This document shows positions 47,234-57,726 of a stretch of 64,000 nt of DNA, one piece after another (within the stretch, counting starts at the first letter, position 1; the number at the start of each line of letters is the position of its first letter). The notes under the pieces are model-generated. The model was given only the letters and a program-made list of their open reading frames with translations, searched no databases and had not been told where the DNA came from. The DNA comes from Odiellus spinosus (taxonomy: Eukaryota > Arthropoda > Arachnida > Opiliones > Phalangiidae). The stretch covers positions 3,050,501 to 3,114,500 of the forward strand of contig OY987225.1 of the NCBI GenBank assembly GCA_963920705.1. Direction: 5' to 3'. A program made the position numbers and the translations under genes.

Positions 47234-50032
47234 TCAAATTTTGAAATGGGCACGAAGCTTAGATTTGAATTGATTGAAGAACCTGACCGTGACAACATCC
47301 TTAGGAAGAGCATTCCATAATGGGACGACTCTCCGAAAGAAGGAGTATTTCATGGGGTTCTTGCGTGACGAGTTAAGGAAGAGTTTACGGGAATGACCAC
47401 GAGTGACTGAGATCTTAGGTGGGATGGAGAAATAATTTTGGTCAGGGGAACTTAAGAGTTTGAAAAGACTGACTAACTCGAAGTAAGAGCGCCTCAGGGA
47501 GAGGGGGACCCAATTCAGTTTCTTCAATCTATCTGTACGAGAAAGCCGCTTAAGGGAAAGAGGGATACGAGAGGCGCGTCCCTGAACGTCATCTAAAAGC
47601 TTTATGTCCTGAGCCATGTGTGGGTTCCATATCTGGCAGCCAAATTCTAGGATGGGACGGACATAACATTTAAAAAGCCTACTTAGAAGTTGGGGTTGAA
47701 TACCCGGAAAGTTACCCCTAATGGTGGACAGAAGACCATTGGCCCGACCACATGTGATTTTGACGTGATTGTGGAACTTAAGGTCATGGGAGATTTGCAC
47801 CCCAAGGTCCCTACATTCATTCACACGACGTACGTTATTCCCACAAAGATAGTAGGGAGACGGAGAATTTAGGTCTGATTTATGGGGTTGGATCGAAAGG
47901 ACCATGGATTTAAGTTCATTGAAGAAAAGACCATTGAGGAGGGACCAGGTTTCAAGTCTAGATAGGTCTGTTTGAAGAGCACTAACGTCAGCATATGAAG
48001 AGATTACCCGAAATAATTTAAGATCATCCGCAAAGAGACAAAGGGGAGAGGATATTGTGTCAGGTAGATCATTGATATATAGGACAAATAGAAGGGGACC
48101 CAGAACACTACCCTGGGGAACCCCACTTGTGACCGGGAGTGGTGAACTAAGGTATTCCCCTACGCGTACAGACTGAGTACGGTGGAGCAGGTAGTTACTA
48201 ATCCATTTGTGGAGATTATTATTAAGTCCGAAAGAACTAAGCTTAGCCAAGAGCCTCTCATGGGGGACCGAATCAAAGGCCTTGGCAATGTCAAGGTAGA
48301 TTACGTCAACTCGGTGACCACCATCAAAGGCTTCCAGCCAAGTACTCATGGCAGAAAGTAGGTTAGTCTCAACCGAACGGTGATTAAGAAAGCCATGTTG
48401 AAATTCACTTAAGTAGGGTAAGACATGGAGAAGTATAGAGGAGCGTATACATTTCTCGAGGACTTTGCATATTGCAGAAGTCAAGCTAATAGGCCTATAG
48501 TTCTGTGCATCGCAACGTTTACCCTTACCCTTATAAATTGGGGTTACGTGGGCTACCCGCCAATCCAAAGGAAGGGAACCTTCAGCTAAGGAGATGGAAA
48601 AAAGGATATGGAGGGGCTTAGCTAAGCTCGATGAGCAGTTTTTGAGTAGGCGATTGGGTAAACCATCAGGACCAGAGGCACTTTTAGAGTCAAGTTTTTT
48701 CAAAATTAGTTCAATTTCCTTAGCAGAAGGGAAAAAGTCAGCCATTTGGGGGGCTAGACTTGCGGGGACATTTGTAAGATTAGGGGGGGCCGAATTAAAG
48801 GATTTAACCAATGTTTCATTTAATGTTTCCGCCATGTCAAGGTCGGAGTCAGTCTTAGTACCATTAGATAATTTGATGTTGAGGCGTGATGGGAGACGAC
48901 GGATTTGTTTTCGAACAAATCTGTAAAAGGCACGAGGATTATGTTTAACATTTTTAAGTTTGCGTTGCTGCGCGGAAGACTTAGCCTTCAAGAGAAGGGC
49001 TTTAACCAGTTTACATTGGTCCTTATAGAGGGGTTGTAGACGGGCATAAGATTGGTGGTTGCCAGAACTCTCAGCATGCTTGAGTTTATTCCACAATCGT
49101 TCCTTACATCTAACTGCACGTTTAGTATGGGGTGGGATCCAAACACGATTAGAGGGGGAGGCAGTATGGTCAAAAAGAGGAACAGTTTTTTGAATATAAT
49201 CGAATAGATAGTCCTTGAACAGAACCCATGCTTCGTCAACGGGGAGACCTTCTAAAGGGGACCAGTCGGTAGCTGCCAGAAGGGAGTTTAAAGCGATATA
49301 ATCACCTTTTGAGTAGTTATAGTCATGTCTAAAGCGTAAACGTGGGGGAGGGGTGAGAGAGGGTGGGTAAGTAATTTCAACGACTACATGATCACTTCTA
49401 CCTAAGGGGAGATGGGAATCAACTACAGGTTTAATAGTGCCATGAGTTATAACTAGGTCTAGAATATTAGAGCTTAGAACACGAGATTGGGAAAAACGGG
49501 TAGGAAAATTCACATGCTGAGTGAGAGAGGCAGAATGAATTAAATCTAGAAGGAGGCTATGCACCTGAGAAGCGGTTGGTTGGATGGTGAGGGTATCCCA
49601 GTTGATAAGAGGGAGGTTAAAGTCACCTGTAATGATTAGTTCAGGGTGGGCACACGCAATATCTCGAATATTGTCAAAAATGATCCCTGACAGATCAGGA
49701 GATAGTGATGGAGCTCTGTAAATACAGCCTATAGTTATCCAGTCAGGACAACGGGGGGATTTAACTTCGACCCAAATAGATTCTGTAAACTGGTTGGGCA
49801 GACTAAGCTCATGAAAAATGCAGTCACTTTTAAGATATAAAAATACCCCTCCGCCCACACCAACAAGTCTATCACTTCGGAGAAGGGTATAGCCGGGGAG
49901 GTTTAAAATAGCATCATCCTGTGAGGGATTTGCCCACGATTCAGTGATGCATAAGCAATCTGCCCTCCAGTCATCAGAGCGAGAGATAAGTTCTGAGCGT
50001 TTACCATACAAACTTTGGGCATTAAAATACAT
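47234..50032 (-). CDS. LINE ORF2: AP endonuclease and reverse transcriptase
   Basis: 932 residues without stops. The N-terminal endonuclease shows ITESWANPSQ (metal/active-site Glu), YRAPSLSP, ITGDFNLPLINWDT (about residue 137) and GRSDHVVVEI. Reverse transcriptase follows, with PDGLPNRLLKN, WRVAHVTPIYKGKG, YRPISLTSAICKVLEK, FDSVPH, SGVPQGSVLGPLLFVLYIND and the catalytic FADD at residues 667-670 (48,023-48,034). It ends with the C-terminal helical region typical of CR1/L2-group elements (LRRSYFELVSLFKL; PLWNALP). The intact frame implies recent activity. The endonuclease nicks the target and the RT copies the element RNA at that nick. Confidence 0.92.
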   Translation of the reverse strand: MYFNAQSLYGKRSELISRSDDWRADCLCITESWANPSQDDAILNLPGYTLLRSDRLVGVGGGVFLYLKSDCIFHELSLPNQFTESIWVEVKSPRCPDWITIGCIYRAPSLSPDLSGIIFDNIRDIACAHPELIITGDFNLPLINWDTLTIQPTASQVHSLLLDLIHSASLTQHVNFPTRFSQSRVLSSNILDLVITHGTIKPVVDSHLPLGRSDHVVVEITYPPSLTPPPRLRFRHDYNYSKGDYIALNSLLAATDWSPLEGLPVDEAWVLFKDYLFDYIQKTVPLFDHTASPSNRVWIPPHTKRAVRCKERLWNKLKHAESSGNHQSYARLQPLYKDQCKLVKALLLKAKSSAQQRKLKNVKHNPRAFYRFVRKQIRRLPSRLNIKLSNGTKTDSDLDMAETLNETLVKSFNSAPPNLTNVPASLAPQMADFFPSAKEIELILKKLDSKSASGPDGLPNRLLKNCSSSLAKPLHILFSISLAEGSLPLDWRVAHVTPIYKGKGKRCDAQNYRPISLTSAICKVLEKCIRSSILLHVLPYLSEFQHGFLNHRSVETNLLSAMSTWLEAFDGGHRVDVIYLDIAKAFDSVPHERLLAKLSSFGLNNNLHKWISNYLLHRTQSVRVGEYLSSPLPVTSGVPQGSVLGPLLFVLYINDLPDTISSPLCLFADDLKLFRVISSYADVSALQTDLSRLETWSLLNGLFFNELKSMVLSIQPHKSDLNSPSPYYLCGNNVRRVNECRDLGVQISHDLKFHNHVKITCGRANGLLSTIRGNFPGIQPQLLSRLFKCYVRPILEFGCQIWNPHMAQDIKLLDDVQGRASRIPLSLKRLSRTDRLKKLNWVPLSLRRSYFELVSLFKLLSSPDQNYFSIPPKISVTRGHSRKLFLNSSRKNPMKYSFFRRVVPLWNALPKDVVTVRFFNQFKSKLRAHFKI

Positions 50033-50174
50033 AACCTTGAAGGGGGTAATAGGGTCTGGGGGGGATAAGGGATGCGAGGGGGAATTGGTGGTAAGTGGGG
50101 ATGGGGCTAGTAGTTTTTTGGGGGAAAGTTGACATTAAAGGGACGAGGGGCAACATCTGTAAGGAAGGGGCTGA

Positions 50175-50321
50175 AACCCATCGTTCACATTTTTCTCTTT
50201 CAATTTTAGAAGATGGGAAACGTACAAACTTATCTTGAGAAGGAAGAGGCTTCTTTTTACTACTAGTAATTCCTTTTTTAGTGCATAGTCCATAACAACA
50301 CATATACCTTGGTGAGGACAT
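50175..50321 (-). CDS. P-type transposase, THAP zinc-finger N-terminus (interrupted)
   Basis: Starts at ATG 50,321 and encodes MSSPRYMCCYGLC, a linker, KFVRFPSSK and KCERWV. This is the first half of a THAP domain: the C-x3-C pair, the FP pair and the invariant W. The second half (C-x2-H) is at the start of the 46,404-44,483 exon; the LINE separates them by 3.77 kb. THAP domains bind the transposon ends. As it stands, the frame runs on into the LINE and gives an aberrant tail. Confidence 0.8.
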
Positions 50322-50655
50322 TTTTAAAAGAGGAACCTAAGAGGAGAATTCATTACAATCAATCGAAAAGAAATTGATAGCCCAGAAAAAATATACTATA
50401 TAGATATGCTTGCTATATTAAAAAAATATATTTTAAAGAAATTAATGTAGTTCAAAATGCAATACATACCTTATGTGATGATGTGATGCTAAGCCTAAAA
50501 AACCAATATTCTTTTGTAAAGCAGACGATGCTTTTCAACCAGTTACACTTGGAAAAAATCGGCCAATTGGGAGACACCGGAATTGGAGACTAAAAATAAA
50601 TCGAGCTATTGGCAAATGCCTTGGGAAAGGCTAGACCTTCTATTCCTCTTTTGTA
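50322..50655. other. Upstream/terminal region of the P-type transposon
   Basis: Holds the transposase 5' region (a TATATAGATATG-type AT-rich stretch about 75 bp upstream of the ATG) and the right terminal inverted repeat at 50,634-50,655. No further gene. Confidence 0.4.
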
Positions 50656-51051
50656 TATTTTCTATGATTGAATCTTTGCGTTCCCGGGAATTTTAATTTT
50701 TATTCCAGCGGGTATATTCAAGCAGAGATTCTGGTCCCATTTAACCGAATCCCCCAAAAGTGCGGATTATTCGGTCGAATGGGATGTCGGTCGATTGGGA
50801 TGTCGACCCATTAGACCGACATCCTATTCGATCGACATAACCCATTCGACAGAATGCCCTTCGACCGACATCCTATTCGACCGACGTCTCGTTCGACCGA
50901 CATCCCATTCGACCGACCAAATATCGATTGCATTATTTTATAATTATCGATATTGTGTCGGTCGATTGGGATTTTAATTTGGTGATTTATCGTGGCTAAA
51001 AATGTGTCGGTCCAATGGGATGTCGGTTCAATGGGCCACAATCAAAAAAAT

Positions 51052-53160
51052 AATACACCCCCTGTAAAATAAATTATCAAAGATTTTACAAGGGGAAACC
51101 CCTTGTAAAATAAATAATCAAAAATTTTACAAGGGATACAACTTGCAAAAAAAATAATACACCCCCTGTAAAATAAATAATCAATCAAAAATTTTACAAG
51201 GGGAACCCCTTGTAAAACAAATAATACACCCCTATAAAAAAGGTACCCCTTGTAAAAAAATAATACACCCCATGTAAAACAAATAATCAAAGATTTTAAG
51301 AGGGGTACCCCTTTGTAAAAAAAAAATTACACCCCCTGTAGAATAACTAATCAAAAATTTTACAAGGGATACCCCTTGTAAAAAAAATAATACACTCCTT
51401 GTAAAATAAATAATCAAAGATTTTACAAGGGGTACCTCTTGTAAAAAAAATAGTACACCCCCTATAAAACAAATAATCAAAGATTATGCAAGGGATACCG
51501 CTTGTAAAAAAATAATGCACCCCCTGAAAAATAAATAATCAAAGATTTTACAAGGGGTACCCCTTGTAAAAAAAATAATCAAAGATTTTACAAGGGGTAC
51601 CTCTTGTAAAAAAATAATACACCCTCTGTAAAATAAATAATCAAAAATTTTACAAGGGGTACCCCTTGTAAAAAAATAATATACCCCTGTAAAATAAATA
51701 ATCAAAAATTTTACAAGGGGTACCCCTTGTAAAAAAAAAAATAAAACACCCCCTGTAAAATAAATAATAGAAATTTTTACACGAGGTTTCCTTTGTAAAA
51801 AAAATAATACACCACCTTTAAAATAAATAATCAAAGATAATTCACGGGGTACCCCTTGTAAAAAAATAATACACCCCCTGTAAAATAAATTATCAAAGAT
51901 TTTACAAGGGGTATCCCTTGTCAAATAAAAAAATAATAAACCCCCTGTAAAATAAATAATCAAAAATTTTACAAGGGTACCCCTTGTAAAAAAATAATAC
52001 ACCCCCTGTAAAATATATAATCAAAGATTTTAAGAGGGGTACCCCTTGTAAAAAAAAATAATACAACCCCTGTAAAATAAATATTCAAAAATTTTACAAG
52101 GGATACCCCTTGTAAAAAAAATAATACATCCCTTGTAAAATTAATAATCAAAAATTTTACAAGGGGTACCTCTTGTAAAAAAAAATAATACACCCCCTGT
52201 AAAATAAATTATCAAAGATTTTAAGAGGGGTACACCTTGTAAAAAAATAATAAACCCCCTGTAAAATAAATAATCAAAAATTTTATAAAGGGTACCTCTT
52301 GTAAAAAAAAGAATACACCCCCTATAAAATAAATAATAAAATATTATACAAGGGATACCCCTTGTAAAAAAAAGAGTACACCCCCTGTAAAATAGTTAAC
52401 CAAAGATTTTACAAGGGGTACCCTTGTAAAAAATAATACACCCCATGTAAAATAAATCTATCAAAGATTTTAAGAGGGGTACCCCTTTGTAAAAAAAATT
52501 ACTCCCCTGCAAAATAAATAATCAAAAATTTTACAAGGGATACCCCTTGCAAAAAAAATAATACACCCCCTGTAAAATAAATAAACATTTTACAAGGGGT
52601 ATCCCTTGTCAAAAAAATAATCCACCCCCTGTAAAATAAATAATCAAAAATTTTACAAGGGTACCCCTTGTAAAAAAATAATACACGACCTGTAAAATAA
52701 ATAATCAAAGATTTTAAGAGGGGTACCCTTGTAAAAAAATATATCCCTTGTCAAAAAAATAATCCACCCCCTGTAAAATAAATAATCAAAAATTTTACAA
52801 GGGTACCCCTTGTAAAAAAATAATACACGACCTGTAAAATAAATAATCAAAGATTTTAATAGGGTACCCCTTGTAAAAAAATAATACACCCCCTGTAAAA
52901 TATATAATCAAAGATTTTAAGAGGATTACCCCTTGTAAAAAAATAAAACACCCCCTGTAAAATAAATAATCAAAGATTTTACAAGGGTACCCCTTAAAAA
53001 AAATAATACACCCCCTGTAAAATAAATAATCAAAGATTTTAAGAAGGGTACCCTTTGTAATAAAAATAATACACCCCTGTAAAATAAATAATCAAAGATT
53101 TTACAAGGGTACCCCTTAAAAAAAATAATACACCCCCTATAAAATAAAAATTTTAAAGGG
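51052..53160. repeat. Satellite array, right block
   Basis: Some 35 imperfect units of about 55-62 bp, same family as 39,890-40,471: A(A)GGGGTACCCCTTGT core, A tract, ATAATACACCCCCTGT and AAATAATCAAAGATTT. A higher-order copy of roughly 180 bp seems duplicated at 52,560-52,870. Degenerates after 53,160 but core words recur at 53,300-53,430. Confidence 0.92.
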
Positions 53161-54317
53161 GGGACCCTGTTATCATTTTTCTCATAGGAGTAGGTTCCAT
53201 GTGTGCTGTACCCGAAATCTGTATCTCTTTAAATAGATCTACTAAATTGTGTTAATCAGTTTGTTTAAAAATTGTAATTTATCATTCTAGAAAATAAGGG
53301 GTACCTTGTAAAAAATCATTTCTTTTCGATTGTAAAAAAATTGAAAAAAATGAAAAAAAAAAAAAAATTACCCCTTTTGTAAAAAAAAAACATTTTTTAT
53401 TGTTTTTTTACAAGGGGTACCGCTTGTAAAAAAATCGAAAAAAATGAAAGTTTTGCGTCAAAAGCAAATTTGCCGTTTTTATGATTTTGACTCTAAATTG
53501 CTAGAAATTAATCTAAGAGCCCTCGCGTGTACGAGCTTTGATTAAAACGTAGGAAACGTTCCTAGTAAACAATGCTACGTAACGCCTTCTTATAGAATTT
53601 ATCTTCAAATAAACTACCGATGTGGTTAAAATAAAATTTACCAAGGCGCAAAATACAAGTGCAATCATATTCGGTGTTTTTATTGTAAATAGTACATTAT
53701 TAATTTTAATCAAAATTTGATTATTTTTATTTTAATTTTTGATTTAGATTAGGAAATATTAAGTTATATCAAGTTTGAGAGTACTAGTTTGTACTCAGAG
53801 CACATCCGTACTTCTTCATCCAGTGTCTTTGTTGTTGTGTCCTCCCCACATCTGTGTTGACTTCATACATGTAAGCTTAAAACAGGCTCTAAAGCATAAC
53901 GGTTCCTTTCCTGAATCAGAAGCAATAGTGAGCGGCACCTAAAAAAATTTATGTACTTTGAGGCATTTAAGATAATTTCGTAGACTAAAAAAGAAAGGCC
54001 ATAATATTCTGTTATTAGACAGAATACGATTGTATTGAAAATGAATACCATCCAGCCTAGATCACATTCGAGATTTTTTTAACTTTTACTTTTAATGGAG
54101 CAAGTAGTAATGGCTCAAGTTGATTTTGTTTTAGCGTATGCTAAGATAAGCCAAAAGTCAACTAACGTTTTAAGTACCAAGTTTTAGGACTAAATGAAAA
54201 TGTATATTTATCGCATTTTCGTCGCGTTGTTACTGGCTAACGTTATTTTAACCGCTCGGCAGATATGTTAACGTTCAATTTAAGATATATCGGTGTGACA
54301 ATAATTTGAATAAAAAT

Positions 54318-54976
54318 CGAGGGGCTAGTCACTCGAGAAATCAGGTGTACAAAACCGGGGAAATCGATTTCCTGATTTGCAGAAATCAGAGGAAATCACT
54401 GGCAATCAGAAAAATATTCTGGAAAATTTGGAAATCACAAGAAATCAGAGAAAATCACAAGAAATCAGAGAAAATCACAAGAAATCAGAGAAAATCACAA
54501 GAAATCAGAGAAAATCACAAGAAATCAGAGAAAATCACAAGAAATCAGAGAAAATCACAAGAAATCAGAGGAAATCAAACGGAAATCTAAAGAAATCAGA
54601 GGAAATCAAATGGAAATCAAAAATCATTTTGGGAATCACAGGAAAACAAATGGAAATCAGAAATCATTTTGGGAATCACAGGAAATCAGAAATTTTGTGA
54701 ATCACAGGAAATCACTGGGAATCACGAGAAATCACCTGAATCAAATGGAAATCAAATGGAATCAGAGGAAATCAAATGGAAATCAAATGGAATCAGAGGA
54801 AATCAAATGAAATCAAATGGAAATCACCAATTTTTTGGGAAATCAAAGGAAATCAAATGGCAATCGGAGGAAATCACCAACTTTTTTAGAAATCCAGGAA
54901 TTCACTTGGTAATCACTGAAATATTTTGGAATCGGAAATCAGGTGTACAAAATATTTTGAAAGGACTAGCTACTTG
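54318..54976. mobile_element. Family-A MITE with GAAATCA repeats, copy 2
   Basis: Flanked by perfect 8-bp repeats ATAAAAAT at 54,310-54,317 and 54,977-54,984. The left arm of the palindrome shows the empty site (one ATAGAAAT at about 39,010). The left end CGAGGGGCTAGTC pairs imperfectly with the right end GACTAGCTACTTG. At 54,425-54,565 a 20-bp unit (AAATCACAAGAAATCAGAGA) is repeated seven times. An 8-bp duplication fits hAT or P mobilisation. The plus frames through it (RKSQEIREN repeats) are artefacts. Confidence 0.9.
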
Positions 54977-55281
54977 ATAAAAATCTGATAAATATACAAA
55001 ACATATAATTTTAAAGCGTCAATTTAAGTACTTCAAAAATTGTCTGAAAATTAACTAGGATATTTTGGCAATTTTCTAAAGACTTCTGAGGAATGGCTAT
55101 AAGAGAGAAACGTAGGGAACAAAAGGGGCAAAGTGTTAAGACCCCTTCTGAAGGCAAGAGTCGATGGTAACAACTCTAACATCGCTCTCCTGTCGTCTTT
55201 GTGCTTGGAATTATGAATTATCCGCTACTTTAGCGATATTCACTAGTTACCTTAAAAGATGCTTTTAAAAATTCTTTAACG

Positions 55282-55405
55282 TTAAAAAGAGCCTGGTCTT
55301 TTTTGGTTAACCGTTTCTCCATTGGACAGAAACCAAATTATTTTGAACATTACAACGAAGTTCTCTATTATTCGAACTAAAATTAAATCATCCTTCATCG
55401 AATGT
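55282..55405 (-). CDS. CHS: Candidate terminal exon of chitin synthase, right copy
   Basis: Inverted equivalent of 38,535-38,661, with acceptor TTTTTCAG, the same frame, the same stop and one codon fewer. See that entry; assignment is tentative. Confidence 0.35.
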
Positions 55406-55509
55406 CTGAAAAATTTTAAGGAAATATGTTTCGGGAACGATATTAATGGTATATTTCACCAATTGCATGATTGAAATAATTTAATCGAAAACTCGCTTAT
55501 GAGTTTTAA

Positions 55510-55846
55510 CAGAAGCCGATGAAACTCTCCTTTGAAGTCTACTACTCTAATGTTCCATATAGCGCTCCTCTCTGTATGGGTAAAATTCACAATTTTACGA
55601 GATCGGAGGGGTCCTACTTCATACCCCTTGTCTACGGAAAATTGGAAATTCTCTCTCTCCACAAACGACGACGTTTTTTGGACGAACTCCAAGGCTGCTA
55701 GAGATATTCGCTGGACGAACTCCCGCTCCAAAAATATCTACCGTTAGGAGGCGTACGAATCGCGCTTTTTGAAACTAACCCATACAGAGAGGGGTAGACA
55801 AGACCCGGGAGAAATAGACTTCAAAGGAGGGTTTCATCGGCTTCTG
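55510..55846. mobile_element. Family-B MITE, copy 4 (right palindrome arm only)
   Basis: CAGAAGCCGATGAAAC ends with perfect 7-bp flanks GTTTTAA at 55,503-55,509 and 55,847-55,853. The left arm lacks it near 38,410-38,440. Confidence 0.9.
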
Positions 55847-56566
55847 GTTTTAAACCAAAATAAGAGATTAATCGGATATCGATAAAATCGAACTAAAATT
55901 ATTTTTAAACTAACTTAATATAATCTTATGCAGGGTGTTATAAAAAGGTTGTGTTGCAAATTCATGGTATATTCCACGGGGAAAAATATGACAAGTCCAC
56001 CGAAGAACTAAGATCCTAAAGTTAATCTGAACTCACAGAGAGATATGAGCGATGGAAACCTTGAAATGGCCCATATACTGAAACGTTCAAGGCGTGCTCC
56101 ACTTGTTGGCCATTATTGTTCACAATCGAAAGGATAGCGATGCTGCGACAAACCTGGTGGCGAACGTTTCTCCTTTTGGCTAAATTATTTTAAATCGGTT
56201 TTGAATGCAAAGTATGTTCCATACCACTTGAGACGTTTACAGTTTTTTCGCATTTGTCTATTTCTCTTAAAAAAACTAGTTCGAAATGTTGTTCGCCAGC
56301 TCTGATGCATTCTTCAGCCGTCTTTTAACAAAAGACCCACGAACGCGAAAGAGAAATTGACAAACGAAATGTTTCATCCTTTGATCACGTGGTTTAAACG
56401 AAAATATACTATTACGCAGTTGGCCTCAGGGTGTCGTCTACTTATTCATCTACTTAATGTCAACTTTTGTTACACTATAATTCCCAATAAGAGAAAAGTA
56501 TCTAATGCAGTGTAATTTCGCAACTCAAAACCCCTCTTGAAATTGACCCAGAAATTATAAAGTTTG

Positions 56567-56763
56567 TGTTGTGTTTGTTGATTGAAGAATAATACCGGGT
56601 ATTTATCAAACGATAACAACTATTATTTATTATTGATGCAGGTAAGTTAAGAAATGGAGTTACAAGTTATGACTATTATACATGAGGGCCTGAGGCAGAA
56701 TGCCCTCCTCCTCTTTAGCCGCCTAGTTGGTAATGTCCCCTAGCGGCTTATCTAGTAACTAAC
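56567..56763 (-). repeat. 3' LTR of the gypsy element, 5'-truncated
   Basis: Nearly identical to 60,965-61,161 (few differences), so the element is young, but about 47 bp of the LTR are missing on the integrase side. Confidence 0.85.
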
Positions 56764-57723
56764 TAAAATGTACTTGTTTTCTATGGGGCCTGCAAAGTCT
56801 ATATGGACCCTCTGCCACGGTTCCTTTGGTCGTGGCCAAGATAGGTACGTGCTTCTTGGCATGGATGCATTGGTTTGGCAGGTGTTGCAACTTCCGGCTA
56901 TCTTTTCAATATCCGAGTTGATTTCCGGCCACCATATCTTTGATCTGGCTACGTTTCCTTGATGGGAGCTATGCAGTTCCGCGATCATTTCCTGTTGACC
57001 TGATTTTGGTATTATAACTTTATTGCCTCTTAGCAGGATATCTTCGTAGTGTGAGAGCTCTGATCTGACTCTGTAGTATGGCTCTAGTTCAATTGAGATT
57101 TTCCGCGTTGGCCAACCTTCTCTCATATGTTTTGATACCTGTTGCAGTACTTGGTCCTGTTGAGTGATTTGCTCAAGCTTCTTGACGTTTAAAGGACCCT
57201 TATCTATTTCTGTGAGTAACAGGACATATTCCATTGGGATTGGTGTCGTTACATCTTGTGTTGGAAGAGGTAAACGGCTTAATGCGTCCGCATTGCCGTT
57301 CAGCGAGCCCTTTCGGAATTTGATTTCGTAGCTGTATGACGCCAATAAAAGTGCCCAACGCTGGATGCGTGCTGCTGCCATCGGCGATATCTGTTTGTCA
57401 GCGCCGAGCAGTGTTACCAATGGCTGATGGTCAGTATGTAGGCTGAATTTCTTGCCATATTAGAAATCTCGGAATTTGACTACTCCAAAGATGATTGCGA
57501 GAGCCTCCTTTTCCAATTGTGAATAATTTCGCTCTGCGCTGGTGAGGCTTCGCGATGCGAAAGCGATTGGTTGGTCATATCCTTCGCTGTTGAGGTGAGA
57601 AATTACTGGTCCCAAACCAACCGGTGATGCGTCTGTGGCTAAATGTACCTCCTTATTGATATCGTAGTGGACTAGTAAATTTGAAGCTTTTATTGAAGAT
57701 TTTGCTTCCCGGAAGGCCTCATC
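56752..57723 (-). pseudogene. Gypsy RNase H and integrase remnant
   Basis: The minus strand reads HLATDASPVGLG, SLTSAERNYSQLEKEALAI and HTDHQPLVTLLG (RNase H), then ADALSRLP and, in integrase, LHSSHQGN, KIWWPEI, CNTCQ and HIDFAGP. A TAG stop lies just after KWNWTER (57,724-57,726) and a TAA interrupts the FRDF-YGKKF motif (about 57,461-57,463). Only the first catalytic Asp of integrase is left before the sequence runs into the LTR. Confidence 0.85.
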
Positions 57724-57726
57724 CTA

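Larger units (their letters stand above)
46405..50174 (-). mobile_element. Full-ORF2 CR1-group LINE inserted in the THAP domain
   Basis: The T tract at 46,405-46,423 is its poly(A) on the minus strand, and ORF2 is intact. It interrupts the transposase exactly between the codons for ERWV and SGRDN, so the THAP zinc finger is cut in two. No ORF1 is present: the copy seems 5'-truncated about 140 bp upstream of ORF2. No clear target duplication is visible. The 3' untranslated part (46,424-47,233) carries a 24-bp tandem repeat. Confidence 0.82.
40988..50655 (-). mobile_element. P-superfamily transposon nested in the family-D element
   Basis: Begins TACAAGAGAGGAATAGAAGG and ends in the near-perfect complement (22 bp, one mismatch). 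At the family-D breakpoints lie AAGATTGA (40,980-40,987) and ATGATTGA (50,664-50,671), matching at 7 of 8 and resembling an 8-bp target duplication; 8 bases (50,656-50,663) separate the right terminus from it. The transposon contains a THAP/P-type transposase on the minus strand and two plus-strand genes. Removing the LINE, the Penelope-like fragment and the small hAT-like MITE leaves about 5.1 kb. The alternative is that the short family-D copy is an internal deletion of the long one at a GATTGA microhomology. Confidence 0.75.
40480..51043. mobile_element. Composite family-D insertion, 10.56 kb, with perfect 8-bp TSD
   Basis: The 8-bp repeat AAAAAAAT lies at 40,472-40,479 and 51,044-51,051, exactly at the same GGTGTATTCC and CCACAATC ends as the 839-bp copy at 13,969-14,807. 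The left 508 bp and right 380 bp match that copy, with small indels (a longer GGTTA run at 40,760, and extra CGACCGACAT repeats at the right). The whole centre is absent from the short copy. It sits in the satellite, splitting it into two blocks. Confidence 0.88.

Noticed and set aside
51042-52889. Long minus-strand frames rich in LFYRGCIIFLQGVPL-type repeats, also at 39,862-40,539
   Set aside because: They translate the satellite unit; the period and the A tracts explain the open frames. Not genes.
54306-54977. Plus-strand frames with RKSQEIRENHK repeats
   Set aside because: Translation of the GAAATCA repeats in the family-A MITE.
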